Below are positions 45,017-53,915 of a stretch of DNA of 64,000 nucleotides, piece by piece. Each line of letters opens with the position of its first letter. Position 1 is the stretch's first letter. The stretch is from contig NZ_VTOL01000011.1 in the NCBI RefSeq assembly GCF_009801115.1, positions 186,001 through 250,000 of the forward strand. Reading direction: 5' to 3'. Origin of the DNA: Dyadobacter sp. 3J3 (lineage in GTDB: Bacteria > Bacteroidota > Bacteroidia > Cytophagales > Spirosomataceae). Made by a program: the position numbers and the translations under genes. A model generated the notes under the pieces. That model was given only the letters and a program-made list of their open reading frames with translations, was not told the origin of the DNA and did not search any database.

Positions 45017-46336
45017 ATGAGTACCGAAACAATAGATTTAAGAACGAAATTAATCACTGATTTTCACGCGCGGGAATCCGTGATGAATGGTGAAGCAAAA
45101 TCTGCTTTCCATCAGAAAAAACGTGCTGCTTTCACTCAGTTTGAAACATTGGGATTCCCAACGCCTAAAAACGAAGAGTGGAAATACAGCAACGTACGTG
45201 ACTTGATCAGTGCTTCCTATAACTTTAATACCAGCGACACGCTTTCGGCAGAAGATCTTATCGATCTGAAAATGCCGGAGCAGGCTGCTAACATATTGTA
45301 TTTTGTAAACGGTCATTACAATCCGGCACTTTCTACGGTGGTTTCTTCTACGGATCAGATCATTATAGATTCTTTACAAAATGCGTATAAAAACAATCCG
45401 GATCTTGTCAATTCTTATTTTGATGAATTGGTGAAAAACGACTCGGATGCTTTTACTTCATTAAATACTGCATTTGCTCACGACGGAGTTTTTATTTATG
45501 TGCCAAACAATCAGACTGTTGAGCACCCGGTAATTCTTCGTTTTGTTAGTGATGCCCGTGTAGAAAATGTAGCAAGTCAGCCGCGTAATATCATTGCCGT
45601 TGGAAAAAACGCGCATGTGAAAATTGCCGAAGCTTTCAGAACAATCGGCGACGAACGTTCTTTCACAAATGTGGTTACCGAAATTAACGTCGGTGAAGAA
45701 GCAGGCGTTGAATATTACAAAGTGCAGAATGAAAGTGAAAATGCTTATCACATTGGGACTACGCAGGTTCGGATGCTGGAAAAATCGCATTTTTACGCAG
45801 CTACGGTAACTTTAAACGGAAAGTTCACAAGAAACAACCTGAATATTGTTATTGATGGTGAGCATTGCGAAGCGCATATGTACGGATTGTATTTTCCGGA
45901 TGGTACGCAGCATGTTGATAATCATACGGTTGCTGACCATAGCAAACCAAATTCTGAAAGTAACGAGTTATATAAAGGGATTTTGCGCGACAAGTCGAAA
46001 GGTGTTTTCAATGGTAAAATATTTGTTCGTCCTGACGCCCAAAAAACCAACGCATTTCAGTCTTGTAAAAACATCGTTTTGTCAAATGACGCAACGATGT
46101 ATACCAAACCTCAGCTTGAAATTTTTGCTGATGACGTGAAATGTTCTCACGGAACTACAACCGGACAAATCGACGAGGAAGCATTATTTTACATGCGTTC
46201 ACGTGGCATTTCCAAGGCAGAAGCCATGTCACTTTTGATGTTTGCTTTCTGTGCTGACGTTGTTTCGCAGATCAAAATCGATTCAATTCGTGAATATCTT
46301 GAAAATGTAATCGCAGAGAAACTTTCCAGGAAGTAA
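45017..46336 (+). CDS. sufD: SufD, Fe-S scaffold subunit
   Basis: A 439-residue SufD. Family marks are FPTPKNEEWKYSNVRDL near residue 50, a beta-helix core with repeating hydrophobic strands, and the C-terminal KCSHGTTTGQIDEEALFYMR followed by RGISKAEAMSLLMFAF. SufD pairs with SufB and SufC in the scaffold complex. It is 85 bases after sufC and followed by a terminator-like hairpin before sufS. Confidence 0.94.
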   Translation: MSTETIDLRTKLITDFHARESVMNGEAKSAFHQKKRAAFTQFETLGFPTPKNEEWKYSNVRDLISASYNFNTSDTLSAEDLIDLKMPEQAANILYFVNGHYNPALSTVVSSTDQIIIDSLQNAYKNNPDLVNSYFDELVKNDSDAFTSLNTAFAHDGVFIYVPNNQTVEHPVILRFVSDARVENVASQPRNIIAVGKNAHVKIAEAFRTIGDERSFTNVVTEINVGEEAGVEYYKVQNESENAYHIGTTQVRMLEKSHFYAATVTLNGKFTRNNLNIVIDGEHCEAHMYGLYFPDGTQHVDNHTVADHSKPNSESNELYKGILRDKSKGVFNGKIFVRPDAQKTNAFQSCKNIVLSNDATMYTKPQLEIFADDVKCSHGTTTGQIDEEALFYMRSRGISKAEAMSLLMFAFCADVVSQIKIDSIREYLENVIAEKLSRK

Positions 46337-46368
46337 TTATCGTTCTGTCTTTACGAATACTTATTATA

Positions 46369-46405
46369 ATGCCCAACCTTCTCTTCAATTGGGTTGGGCA
46401 TTTTT
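46369..46405 (+). terminator. Intrinsic terminator inside the suf locus
   Basis: ATGCCCAACC (46369-46378) pairs perfectly with GGTTGGGCAT (46392-46401), followed directly by a T-run (46401-46405). It lies between the sufD stop and the sufS start, only 18 bases before the latter. It may attenuate sufS expression. Confidence 0.75.
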
Positions 46406-46422
46406 CTTAATACTTCATTAAA

Positions 46423-47649
46423 ATGACTAATTTCCCAGATATAGCGTCCATTCGTAATGACTTCCCAATTCTTAATGAAGTCATTAACGGAAAACAACTT
46501 GTGTATTTTGACAATGCCGCTACAACGCAAAAACCTCGTATTGTACTGGATGCGCTGTCGGGATATTATGAGCATTATAATGCCAACATTCACCGAGGAA
46601 TTCACCATTTGGCAGAAAAAGCAACTTTTGCCTTTGAAGAATCACGCCGGAGACTACAAAAATTTATCAATGCTGAATTGTCTGAAGAAGTAATATTTAC
46701 TTATGGGACAACGGATAGTATTAATCTGGTTGCGCAAACATACGGACGGAAATTCCTGAAAGAAGGGGATGAGATCATCATTTCCACGATGGAACACCAT
46801 TCGAATATTGTTCCATGGCAAATGCTCTGTGAGGAAAAAGGATGCGTTTTAAGAGTGATCCCGATCAATGATGAAGGAGAACTTTTAATGGATGAATATG
46901 AGAAAATGCTTTCGGAAAAGACGAAGTTTGTTTCTATCGTCCATGTTTCAAACGCACTGGGAACAATAAATCCGGTGGCAGAAATTATTGAAAAAGCGCA
47001 TAAAGTAGGAGCAAAGGTTTTATTGGACGGTGCTCAGGCAAGTTCACATTTTACGATTGATGTCCAAGCACTGGATGTTGATTTTTACGCTTTGTCGCTG
47101 CACAAAATATACGGACCAACCGGAATGGGTATTTTATATGGTAAAAAAGAATTGCTTGAAGCCATGCCTCCATACCGTGGCGGCGGTGAAATGATCAAGG
47201 AAGTAACGTTTGAAAAAACGACTTACAACGAATTGCCGTATAAATTTGAAGCCGGAACGCCGAATATTGCGGATGTTGTTGCTGCTAAATATGCGATTGA
47301 TTATGTTGATACTTTGGGCAAGTCAAACATTGCAAAACATGAAAATGATCTGCTTTTGTATGCGACCGATGCAGTTAAAGAAATTTCCGGGTTGAGGATC
47401 ATTGGTCAGGCAAAGGAAAAAGTGAGCGTACTTTCTTTTGTTATAGACGGTATGCACCACCAGGATATTGCTGTGATTCTGGATAATCAGGGAATCGCGG
47501 TTCGTACGGGTCACCATTGCACGCAACCTTTAATGTCGCGTTTGGGGATTTTAGGAACCACCCGTGCCTCTTTTGCTGTTTACAACACGATTGAAGAAAT
47601 TGACGGTTTGATCAAAGGACTTCATAAGGCGAAGAAGATGTTGGGTTGA
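46423..47649 (+). CDS. sufS: SufS, group II cysteine desulfurase
   Basis: A 408-residue PLP enzyme that takes sulfur from cysteine for cluster assembly. The PLP Lys is Lys228 in SLHKIYGPTGMG, the active Cys is Cys366 in TGHHCTQPLM, and FDNAATTQKP and TMEHHSNIVPWQ are typical of SufS/CsdB enzymes. It passes persulfide to SufE, whose gene lies downstream after a toxin-antitoxin pair. A terminator-like hairpin precedes the start, so a separate promoter or read-through must supply transcription. Confidence 0.95.
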   Translation: MTNFPDIASIRNDFPILNEVINGKQLVYFDNAATTQKPRIVLDALSGYYEHYNANIHRGIHHLAEKATFAFEESRRRLQKFINAELSEEVIFTYGTTDSINLVAQTYGRKFLKEGDEIIISTMEHHSNIVPWQMLCEEKGCVLRVIPINDEGELLMDEYEKMLSEKTKFVSIVHVSNALGTINPVAEIIEKAHKVGAKVLLDGAQASSHFTIDVQALDVDFYALSLHKIYGPTGMGILYGKKELLEAMPPYRGGGEMIKEVTFEKTTYNELPYKFEAGTPNIADVVAAKYAIDYVDTLGKSNIAKHENDLLLYATDAVKEISGLRIIGQAKEKVSVLSFVIDGMHHQDIAVILDNQGIAVRTGHHCTQPLMSRLGILGTTRASFAVYNTIEEIDGLIKGLHKAKKMLG

Positions 47650-47704
47650 TTCGATCTCAATTATTTTGTATATTCATAAGCTTAAACTATTTAATATTCA
47701 GAAA

Positions 47705-47893
47705 ATGGAAACTATTCCTAAAAATGTATTGATAGAGTCGCTTGAAGCAATGCCAGATAATTTGGAAGTAGAGCAAGTAATTGAACAAATAATTGTACTA
47801 TCTAAAATCGAACGGTCAAGAAAGCAGTTGGATAACGGAGCGTTTCATACACACGAAGAAGTTAAAAATGCCTATAAAAAATGGCTCGAATAA
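47705..47893 (+). CDS. Small antitoxin of a ParE/RelE-type pair
   Basis: The ATG at 47705 gives a 62-residue protein; a longer reading from 47666 has no support. It reads METIPKNVLIESLEAMPDN, EQVIEQIIVLSKIERSRKQ and ends in THEEVKNAYKKWLE. The C-terminal HEEV-xx-xxxKWL tail is typical of antitoxins that wrap around a ParE/RelE toxin. It overlaps the toxin gene by 13 bases. It would also bind DNA with the toxin to repress the pair; no operator was identified. Confidence 0.75.
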   Translation: METIPKNVLIESLEAMPDNLEVEQVIEQIIVLSKIERSRKQLDNGAFHTHEEVKNAYKKWLE

Positions 47894-48171
47894 ATTGGTC
47901 CGAAGAAGCCAGACAAGATTTAGATACAATTTTTCTAGGATTGAATTCAGAATCTCTGTCTTATTCTAAAAAGTGGATCAATGATGTTTTTAGTAAGATC
48001 GAACTTCTTGAAAAATTCCCCAATATGGGCAGAACACTTCCGGAAACTAGATTAATTAGTATTAGAGAGATTCCAGTAGGCAAATATCGTGTTATATACA
48101 ATGTTGCAAAGGATAATGTAATTGAGATCATGGCAATCAGACACTCATCACGGCCATTATCAGAATTTTAA
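47881..48171 (+). CDS. ParE/RelE-superfamily toxin
   Basis: A 96-residue toxin-fold protein. INWSEEARQDLDTIFLGL, a central LEKFPNMGRTLPE and the C-terminal IREIPVGKYRVIYNVAKDNVIEIMAIRHSSRPL match ParE/RelE toxins, closest to ParE by the P-N-x-G and Y-R-V-I-Y pattern. ParE poisons gyrase and RelE cuts mRNA; the sequence alone does not decide. It ends 3 bases before sufE, so the pair sits inside the Fe-S locus. Confidence 0.85.
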   Translation: MARINWSEEARQDLDTIFLGLNSESLSYSKKWINDVFSKIELLEKFPNMGRTLPETRLISIREIPVGKYRVIYNVAKDNVIEIMAIRHSSRPLSEF

Positions 48172-48174
48172 ATT

Positions 48175-48594
48175 ATGACAATTAACGAAGCACAAGACGA
48201 ACTAATCGAAGATTTTGAATTGTTTGATGATTGGGATAGCAAGTACGAGTATATTATAGATCTCGGAAAACAATTTCCAGCGTTGCAGGAAGAATTTAAA
48301 ACCGAAGAAAATATAATTAAAGGGTGCCAGTCCAGAGTTTGGTTAAATGCCTCTATGGATGGTGAGCTTTTGAAATTTGAGGCTGATAGTGATGCGATTA
48401 TTACAAGAGGTTTGATCGGTATGCTTGTAAAAGTTTTATCAGGACACACACCTGAGGAAGTTGCAAGTGCCGACCTTTATTTTTTGGAGAAAGTGGGTCT
48501 TCATCAGCATCTGGCACAAACCCGTTCAAATGGATTGGCTTCCATGCTGAAACAAATGAGAGCTTACGGAATTGCCTATCAGGCTGTCAAATAA
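48175..48594 (+). CDS. sufE: SufE, sulfur acceptor for SufS
   Basis: A 139-residue SufE. The sulfur-carrying Cys is Cys51 in IKGCQSRVWL. ELFDDWDSKYEYIIDLGKQF and the C-terminal LAQTRSNGLASMLKQMR are conserved family stretches. SufE accepts persulfide from SufS and delivers it to the scaffold. It begins 3 bases after the toxin gene, so it is likely co-transcribed with the toxin-antitoxin pair. Confidence 0.95.
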   Translation: MTINEAQDELIEDFELFDDWDSKYEYIIDLGKQFPALQEEFKTEENIIKGCQSRVWLNASMDGELLKFEADSDAIITRGLIGMLVKVLSGHTPEEVASADLYFLEKVGLHQHLAQTRSNGLASMLKQMRAYGIAYQAVK

Positions 48595-48654
48595 AAAAAT
48601 ATCAAAAGTGAAAACTAAGACGCTTCACTTGCTGTTATCATAACTAAAAAAGAA

Positions 48655-48966
48655 ATGAGCGAATCAGAATTGCGTGAAGAAGTGATTAAGGCGATTAAAA
48701 TGGTTTACGATCCGGAAATTCCGGTTGATGTTTACGAACTTGGCCTGATATACGATTTAAAAATATTCCCGGTTAATAATGTATTCGTTTCGATGACGCT
48801 TACTTCGCCTGCTTGCCCATCTGCGGGAACGCTGCCTGGTGAGGTTGAGCAGAAGATCAGAGAAGTAGAAGGCGTGAATGATGTGAGTATCGAGCTTACT
48901 TTTGATCCTCCTTACACGACCGAAATGATGTCGGAAGAGGCGAAACTTGAACTTGGATTTATGTAG
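48655..48966 (+). CDS. sufT: SufT/DUF59 Fe-S cluster maturation factor
   Basis: A 103-residue MIP18/DUF59 protein. VYDPEIPVDVYELGLIYDL, MTLTSPACPSAGTLPGEVEQ with its Cys, and VSIELTFDPPYTTEMMSEEA are all family signatures. SufT assists maturation of Fe-S proteins and typically closes suf loci in Bacteroidota. It follows sufE by 60 bases. Confidence 0.93.
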   Translation: MSESELREEVIKAIKMVYDPEIPVDVYELGLIYDLKIFPVNNVFVSMTLTSPACPSAGTLPGEVEQKIREVEGVNDVSIELTFDPPYTTEMMSEEAKLELGFM

Positions 48967-48969
48967 GTT

Positions 48970-49081
48970 TAGCCGTTGACTATTGGCTTTTAGCGATTAG
49001 CTTGCAGCTCTAATAAATTAGTAAGAATTCTATTACATCAATAATAAGCTAAATGCCTAACCGCTAATAGCTAACAGCTTA
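48970..49081. repeat. Imperfect inverted repeat, TTAGC-type words
   Basis: The left arm from 48970 (TAGCCGTTGACTATTGGC, then TTTTAGCGATTAGCTT) and the right arm 49046-49081 (AAGCTAAATGCCTAACCGC onward) are imperfect reverse complements over about 33 bases. It begins right after the sufT stop. Confidence 0.55.
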
Positions 49082-49111
49082 TCAAATTTCAACTTTAAAC
49101 TTTAAGAAAAT

Positions 49112-49540
49112 ATGTATCCTCCACAGTTAGTAGCGCCTATGAAGGCGGAGTTGACTAATGTCGGTTTTCAGGATTTGACAAGTGCGGAAGAAGTAGACAA
49201 CTTCATGCAGAACATGAAAGGCACTGCTTTGGTAGTGATCAATTCAGTTTGCGGTTGTGCTGCTGGTGCTGCCCGTCCGGGCGTAAGAGCTTCTTTGGAA
49301 CGCAGTGAAATTAAGCCAGATCAATTGGCGACAGTTTTTGCTGGGTTCGATTCTGAGGCTGTCTCAAAAATGCGTGAGTATACTTTACCGTATCCTCCGT
49401 CATCTCCCGCGGTTGCTCTTTTCAAAGATGGTGAGTTGATCCATTTTGTTGAACGTCACCACATTGAAGGTCGTTCTGCTGAAATGATTGCTCAGCATTT
49501 GCAAATGGCATACGAAGAATTTTGTGCAGAAGAAGCATAA
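49112..49540 (+). CDS. BrxA/BrxB-family bacilliredoxin
   Basis: A 142-residue thioredoxin-fold protein of the YphP/YqiW family. The active motif is CGC (Cys47-Gly48-Cys49) in NSVCGCAAGAARPG. LPYPPSSPAVALFKDGELIHF and the C-terminal AYEEFC are typical. In Firmicutes it removes bacillithiol from proteins; in Bacteroidota the same fold probably handles bacillithiol or another low-molecular-weight thiol. It follows the suf genes with a repeat between, a link seen in other Bacteroidota. A terminator follows. Confidence 0.92.
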   Translation: MYPPQLVAPMKAELTNVGFQDLTSAEEVDNFMQNMKGTALVVINSVCGCAAGAARPGVRASLERSEIKPDQLATVFAGFDSEAVSKMREYTLPYPPSSPAVALFKDGELIHFVERHHIEGRSAEMIAQHLQMAYEEFCAEEA

Positions 49541-49562
49541 TTAATTCTTTCTGATATTTTAA

Positions 49563-49606
49563 ACGGCTACTTTCAAAATTATTCGAAAGTAGCCGTCTGT
49601 TTTTTG
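49563..49606 (+). terminator. Intrinsic terminator after the bacilliredoxin
   Basis: ACGGCTACTTTC (49563-49574) pairs perfectly with GAAAGTAGCCGT (49585-49596), followed by a T-rich run to about 49606. Confidence 0.85.
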
Positions 49607-49633
49607 TAGATTTATTTTTCAAATCTGAATTTT

Positions 49634-50743
49634 ATGCAAGGACATCGTTTCACCAAATTTGTACCCGCCGAACAGACCGGTAATAGCAAGTTTGATCAGC
49701 TTTTTGATATTTTTCAGCAACTTTTGCTGATGACGTCAGGTGATGTTAGCGAGGCTATGTCATGGCTTAGCGAGTTGGACAGACAATATAATCTTACAAA
49801 TGATTCTTATGGGATTGGTGATTTTTTCGATGATTTAAAGAAAAAAGGCTACATCTCGGAAGAAAAACGCGAGGGAGAAAGTAAGCTGATCATGACGCCA
49901 AAAGCGGAAAAAAGTATTCGGAAGAGTGCTTTGGACGAGATTTTTGGCAAACTGAAAAGATCGAAATCAGGCGGAAATCATCACACGCCTTATATGGGAG
50001 CGGGTGATGAACTAAGCAGTGATATCCGTCAGTTTCAGTTCGGTGATACGCTTGACCAGATTGCGATGACAGAATCCATCAAAAATGCGCAGGTGAATCA
50101 CGGAATTGGTGATTTTATGCTGATGGAAAATGATCTGGAAGTAGTTGAGCGTGAGCAAAAAACGACTACTGCTACGGTTGTAATGATTGATATCAGCCAT
50201 TCCATGATTTTGTATGGCGAAGACAGAATTACGCCTGCGAAGAAAGTAGCTTTGGCTTTGGCAGAATTAATCCGCTCCAAATACCCAAAAGATTCTCTGG
50301 ATATTATCGTTTTCGGAAATGACGCATGGCAGATACAATTAAAAGATTTACCGTATCTGGAAGTTGGTCCTTACCATACCAATACTGTTGCTGGTCTGGA
50401 ACTTGCTATGGATATTCTCCGTCGAAAGAAAACCCGTAACAAACAGATTTTCATGATCACGGATGGTAAGCCAACCTGTCTGAAAGAAGGGATAAAATAT
50501 TATAAAAACAGTTTTGGGCTGGATCGTAAGATTATCAGTAAAACCCTGACGCTGGCCGCGCAGTGCCGTCGTTTAGAAATTCCGGTAACTACGTTTATGA
50601 TTGCGACGGACCCTTATCTGAAACAATTTGTTCAGAATTTTACCAAAGTAAATAATGGACGCGCTTACTATAGTAATCTGCAAGGATTAGGAGGATTTGT
50701 ACTGGAAGATTTCCAGCGTAACCGCCGAAAAAATATGAAGTAA
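49634..50743 (+). CDS. VWA-domain protein, BatA/CoxE-like cytoplasmic type
   Basis: A 369-residue protein with no signal peptide. The N-terminal part (about 1-170) is helical and uncharacterised. The C-terminal von Willebrand A domain (from about 178) has the MIDAS motif DISHS (Asp186, Ser188, Ser190), a later Thr in YHTNTVAG and Asp in FMITDGKP. Such proteins usually work with a MoxR or ChlI-type AAA ATPase as a metal-dependent assembly chaperone, but no ATPase gene is next to it here. Terminators on both sides make it a single-gene unit. Confidence 0.82.
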   Translation: MQGHRFTKFVPAEQTGNSKFDQLFDIFQQLLLMTSGDVSEAMSWLSELDRQYNLTNDSYGIGDFFDDLKKKGYISEEKREGESKLIMTPKAEKSIRKSALDEIFGKLKRSKSGGNHHTPYMGAGDELSSDIRQFQFGDTLDQIAMTESIKNAQVNHGIGDFMLMENDLEVVEREQKTTTATVVMIDISHSMILYGEDRITPAKKVALALAELIRSKYPKDSLDIIVFGNDAWQIQLKDLPYLEVGPYHTNTVAGLELAMDILRRKKTRNKQIFMITDGKPTCLKEGIKYYKNSFGLDRKIISKTLTLAAQCRRLEIPVTTFMIATDPYLKQFVQNFTKVNNGRAYYSNLQGLGGFVLEDFQRNRRKNMK

Positions 50744-50744
50744 C

Positions 50745-50780
50745 AAAAAACGGATTGGCGTTAAACCAATCCGTTTTTTT
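50745..50780. terminator. Bidirectional intrinsic terminator
   Basis: AAAAAACGGATTGG (50745-50758) pairs with CCAATCCGTTTTTT (50766-50779), with A- and T-runs on both sides. It serves the VWA gene and the convergent PIG-L gene. Confidence 0.85.
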
Positions 50781-50783
50781 GTT

Positions 50784-53261
50784 TTATTTCTTACCTGCTG
50801 AAATCATATTAGCAAAAAGTCGGTAGGCCCCGGTAACACCTGCCGGAAGTTCCCGGAAAAATGAAAGTCCGGTATAAATGTAATGTCCTTTTCCGTATTG
50901 GGCATAAAGTACGCCTCCTTCTTTCAAACTCTCATCGGTGTCATTGGCTGAGAAAATCGCGTCATAGTGCGTTTTATCCCAGTCATTGGCAAAATATAAA
51001 CCTCGTTCCTGGATCCAGCCATTGAAATCTTTCTGCGTGATTTTGTTTGGATAATTTAGTAACGCATGTTCAGGTTTTAAAAAGCGCATTTCAGCATCTT
51101 CCTCAGCAACACGATCCTGGCTTAACTGAATCGGGTAAGGCCCGATCTGCTTCACTTTCATTCTTTGTGGTATGGTGTACTGGACAACCATCGTTCCGCC
51201 ATTTTTGACATATTCCATCAATTTTTCCTGATAGTAAGTCAAACGATTTTCCGTATTATATGCTCTTATTCCGACAACAATAGCGTCATAACCGCTTAAA
51301 TCTTTGGAAAGTGCAGCTTCATTCAACATGGTTACCGTACAGCCCATTTGTCTTAATGCAGTTGGGACATCATCACCGGCACCAGCAATGTAGCCGATAT
51401 TTTTCACACTAATTTTTACATCAAGCTTGGCCAGTTTTGCTTCTGCGGGAGGGAATAGGGTTTGGCTTGGAATGTGGCGATAGTCAATGGTTTTAATCGA
51501 TTTGTCATAACTTTTTCCATCCACAAGGACAACCGCTTTTACGACACCTTCTTCATTTTTGGCAGGTGGAGTAATGGTGAAACTGTAAGTCTGTTCCTGA
51601 TATTTTTCAGTCATATCAAAATTTACACTGGCTGGTTCCGATTTCCATCCTTTTGGCAAATCAAGTTTCAAAGTTCCTTTAACATTACTTTTTTGCGCTT
51701 CTACCATAACACTTAATGTTTTGGCCGCCGAGTTTGGGAAAATGAAAACCGGCTCATTGATATTAGCAGTTACTGCCGGACGTATTTCAAATGGCCGGTA
51801 AATTTCACCTGAGGCAGGATCGGTAAATTTATAAATCCAGGGTCTTGAATAGGTAAATTTCTGTCCATCAATCTCAAAAATATAATCCGTTTTGGTCTCC
51901 GGTCTGTTTTCAGGATAACCAATATCCTGCTGATTATCAATCTGGAAAATACCTTTATCAATCGGTTTCAGAAGCCAGTATGGTTGCGTTGTTTTTAAGT
52001 CTGTTGGCAACTGTGCCTTTTTGGCAAAAGCATTCATTTCATTTTCGCCCAGATTTAGGTTTAAAACACTGTCAGCTTTAATGCCCGTCCAGTTAAGGGA
52101 AATTAACTTAACAGGATATTTAGAGCGTTTCACAACAGTCATTTTTATATCGGCCGCGTCACCTGCAACGGAAGAAAACTCGGTTGGATTTGTTTCAAAA
52201 AATAAACCAACACATTGAACAAGCAAGTCACAAATTTCTTGCTTTTTCGCCTTAACATAAATATTTGCTGAATCCAGTTTTGTCAGTTCCTGATTTATTT
52301 TTAACAGCGCAGGAACTGTCGCGGAAGGATTGCCAATGTCATAATTTTTAATCGCATCAGACACCAGCGACTGCACTTTCTGACTTCCATCGACACGTTT
52401 CCAGGTAATGTCTACATCGTCAAAAAGATTGCTTTTTGCTGCTGTTCCTTCTTTGTGAAGAAAATAATCAATTCGTTCACCACGCGCTGGCGCACTTCCA
52501 AATCCCTGGCTTCTATGCTGGCTACGGCTTTCCGCAGCAATTTCAGTATACGATTTTCCTAAAACCGGATTGTAGCCACCAATTTCTAAGGAGATAAACG
52601 GATTTTTTTCGCCTTCAGGTTGCTTGTTTGTAAATCCTGGTGTGAAGGTATTCCAAACCAAACGTTTTGCCTGCCAGGTTTTTACAAATTTCAGCTGATC
52701 AGGATATGAATTCGGATCAGCGGCTAATTTGAAAGCTTCTTCTGCAAGATATGCGGATGTTTGATGGTGGCCGTGTCCAGCACGCGGATCCGGTGGAAAA
52801 CGTGTAATAATTACGTCCGGTTGAAATTTACGGATCAGCCAAACTACGTCGCCCAAAACTTTATTCTGATCCCAGAAATTCAGTGTTTCTTTTCTGGTTT
52901 TTGAAAAACCGAAATCATAAGCGCGGGAAAAAAACTGTGTTGCTCCGTCAATTTTACGTGCTCCCAATAATTCCTGAGTTCGGATTATACCAATATTAGC
53001 ACCCTGTTCAGCACCGATAAGATTTTGTCCGCCATCCCCTCGTGTCAAAGAAAGGTAACCAGTTCTGACCAGCTGATCTTTCGACATGTAAGACAACATT
53101 AATGTATTCTCGTCATCCGGATGTGCAGCAATATGCAGAATAGAACCAAGGACATTTAATTTTTTTACGCCTTGATAAATTTCACTGGAAGATAGGGTAG
53201 GAACTTGTGCCCGGATCTGGAAAGAGAGAAGCAGAGAAAACAGAATAGTAATTTTTTTCAT
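50784..53261 (-). CDS. PIG-L/LmbE-family deacetylase, large secreted form
   Basis: An 825-residue secreted protein (signal peptide about 1-18, ending IRAQ). The N-terminal PIG-L domain (about 38-300) carries the zinc motif AAHPDDE (45-51) and RAGHGHHQTSA with further zinc-site His. The middle part has a beta-sandwich (NEW3-like) around 480-600. The C-terminal 200 residues look like a glutamine-amidotransferase-like Rossmann domain (LSGYDAIVVGIRAYNTENRL). PIG-L enzymes remove N-acetyl groups from sugars; here an extracytoplasmic glycan or glycoside substrate is expected. It is 30 bases after the phosphopantetheinyl transferase gene. Confidence 0.88.
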   Translation of the reverse strand: MKKITILFSLLLSFQIRAQVPTLSSSEIYQGVKKLNVLGSILHIAAHPDDENTLMLSYMSKDQLVRTGYLSLTRGDGGQNLIGAEQGANIGIIRTQELLGARKIDGATQFFSRAYDFGFSKTRKETLNFWDQNKVLGDVVWLIRKFQPDVIITRFPPDPRAGHGHHQTSAYLAEEAFKLAADPNSYPDQLKFVKTWQAKRLVWNTFTPGFTNKQPEGEKNPFISLEIGGYNPVLGKSYTEIAAESRSQHRSQGFGSAPARGERIDYFLHKEGTAAKSNLFDDVDITWKRVDGSQKVQSLVSDAIKNYDIGNPSATVPALLKINQELTKLDSANIYVKAKKQEICDLLVQCVGLFFETNPTEFSSVAGDAADIKMTVVKRSKYPVKLISLNWTGIKADSVLNLNLGENEMNAFAKKAQLPTDLKTTQPYWLLKPIDKGIFQIDNQQDIGYPENRPETKTDYIFEIDGQKFTYSRPWIYKFTDPASGEIYRPFEIRPAVTANINEPVFIFPNSAAKTLSVMVEAQKSNVKGTLKLDLPKGWKSEPASVNFDMTEKYQEQTYSFTITPPAKNEEGVVKAVVLVDGKSYDKSIKTIDYRHIPSQTLFPPAEAKLAKLDVKISVKNIGYIAGAGDDVPTALRQMGCTVTMLNEAALSKDLSGYDAIVVGIRAYNTENRLTYYQEKLMEYVKNGGTMVVQYTIPQRMKVKQIGPYPIQLSQDRVAEEDAEMRFLKPEHALLNYPNKITQKDFNGWIQERGLYFANDWDKTHYDAIFSANDTDESLKEGGVLYAQYGKGHYIYTGLSFFRELPAGVTGAYRLFANMISAGKK

Positions 53262-53291
53262 ACGGGAATTTCAGGGGCTTAGCTTTTAATA

Positions 53292-53915
53292 CTACAATGT
53301 ACGGGTAAGGACGTAATCTTCAAAGACTTCATAGTGAATCAGGATCGTTTCCAATTTTTCTTTTCCAAAATGCACAGAAATTTCTCCTTGTGGTTTTGCC
53401 AAAAAAGGATTGACAGACATGTTATTTCTAGGATCAAGCTCTTTGATACCAGCATATTTGTAAACCGATTCCTTGGCCGACCAGAGAATATTAATCAGAA
53501 TGAAATCTGCCTTATCAACCCATAATTGCTCCTCGTCGTTCAGGAAAAAGTCGATTCCTTTGCCTATGTCCGGTTTTATTTTTTGAATATCGACACCAGC
53601 AGATTTGTCTTTAACCAGATACATGGCTGCATATTTTTCAGAGTGTGAAATAGAAATTTTATAATTTGTTGATATAAGAAATGGCTTGCCATTTTCATCA
53701 TAACTGATTTCATGGGTTTCTTCCAACATTTTTTCTAACAAAAGTCTTACGGCAACGGATTCTTTTTTTCTTTTGCTGTTAACTTTCCTCTCCAACTTTT
53801 TTTGATCTGAATCAGATAATTTAATAGCCTCAAACATCTCTTCTAACGATTCCGATATTTCCCATAAACCCAAAAGTGAATCGCCTTCCAATATCTTTTT
53901 ATAGACTAAGCCCAT
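53292..53915 (-). CDS. 4'-phosphopantetheinyl transferase (Sfp superfamily)
   Basis: A 207-residue enzyme that moves the phosphopantetheine arm of CoA onto acyl carrier proteins. The motifs are ISISHSEKYAAM near residue 87, GVDI with the metal Asp109, and WSAKESVYK (145-153). Its size is between Sfp and AcpS types and matches those near flexirubin and aryl polyene loci. It is divergent from the C45 acyltransferase gene that opens the dialkylresorcinol cluster, so it probably primes that cluster's carrier proteins, whose genes must lie beyond the window. Confidence 0.88.
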   Translation of the reverse strand: MGLVYKKILEGDSLLGLWEISESLEEMFEAIKLSDSDQKKLERKVNSKRKKESVAVRLLLEKMLEETHEISYDENGKPFLISTNYKISISHSEKYAAMYLVKDKSAGVDIQKIKPDIGKGIDFFLNDEEQLWVDKADFILINILWSAKESVYKYAGIKELDPRNNMSVNPFLAKPQGEISVHFGKEKLETILIHYEVFEDYVLTRTL

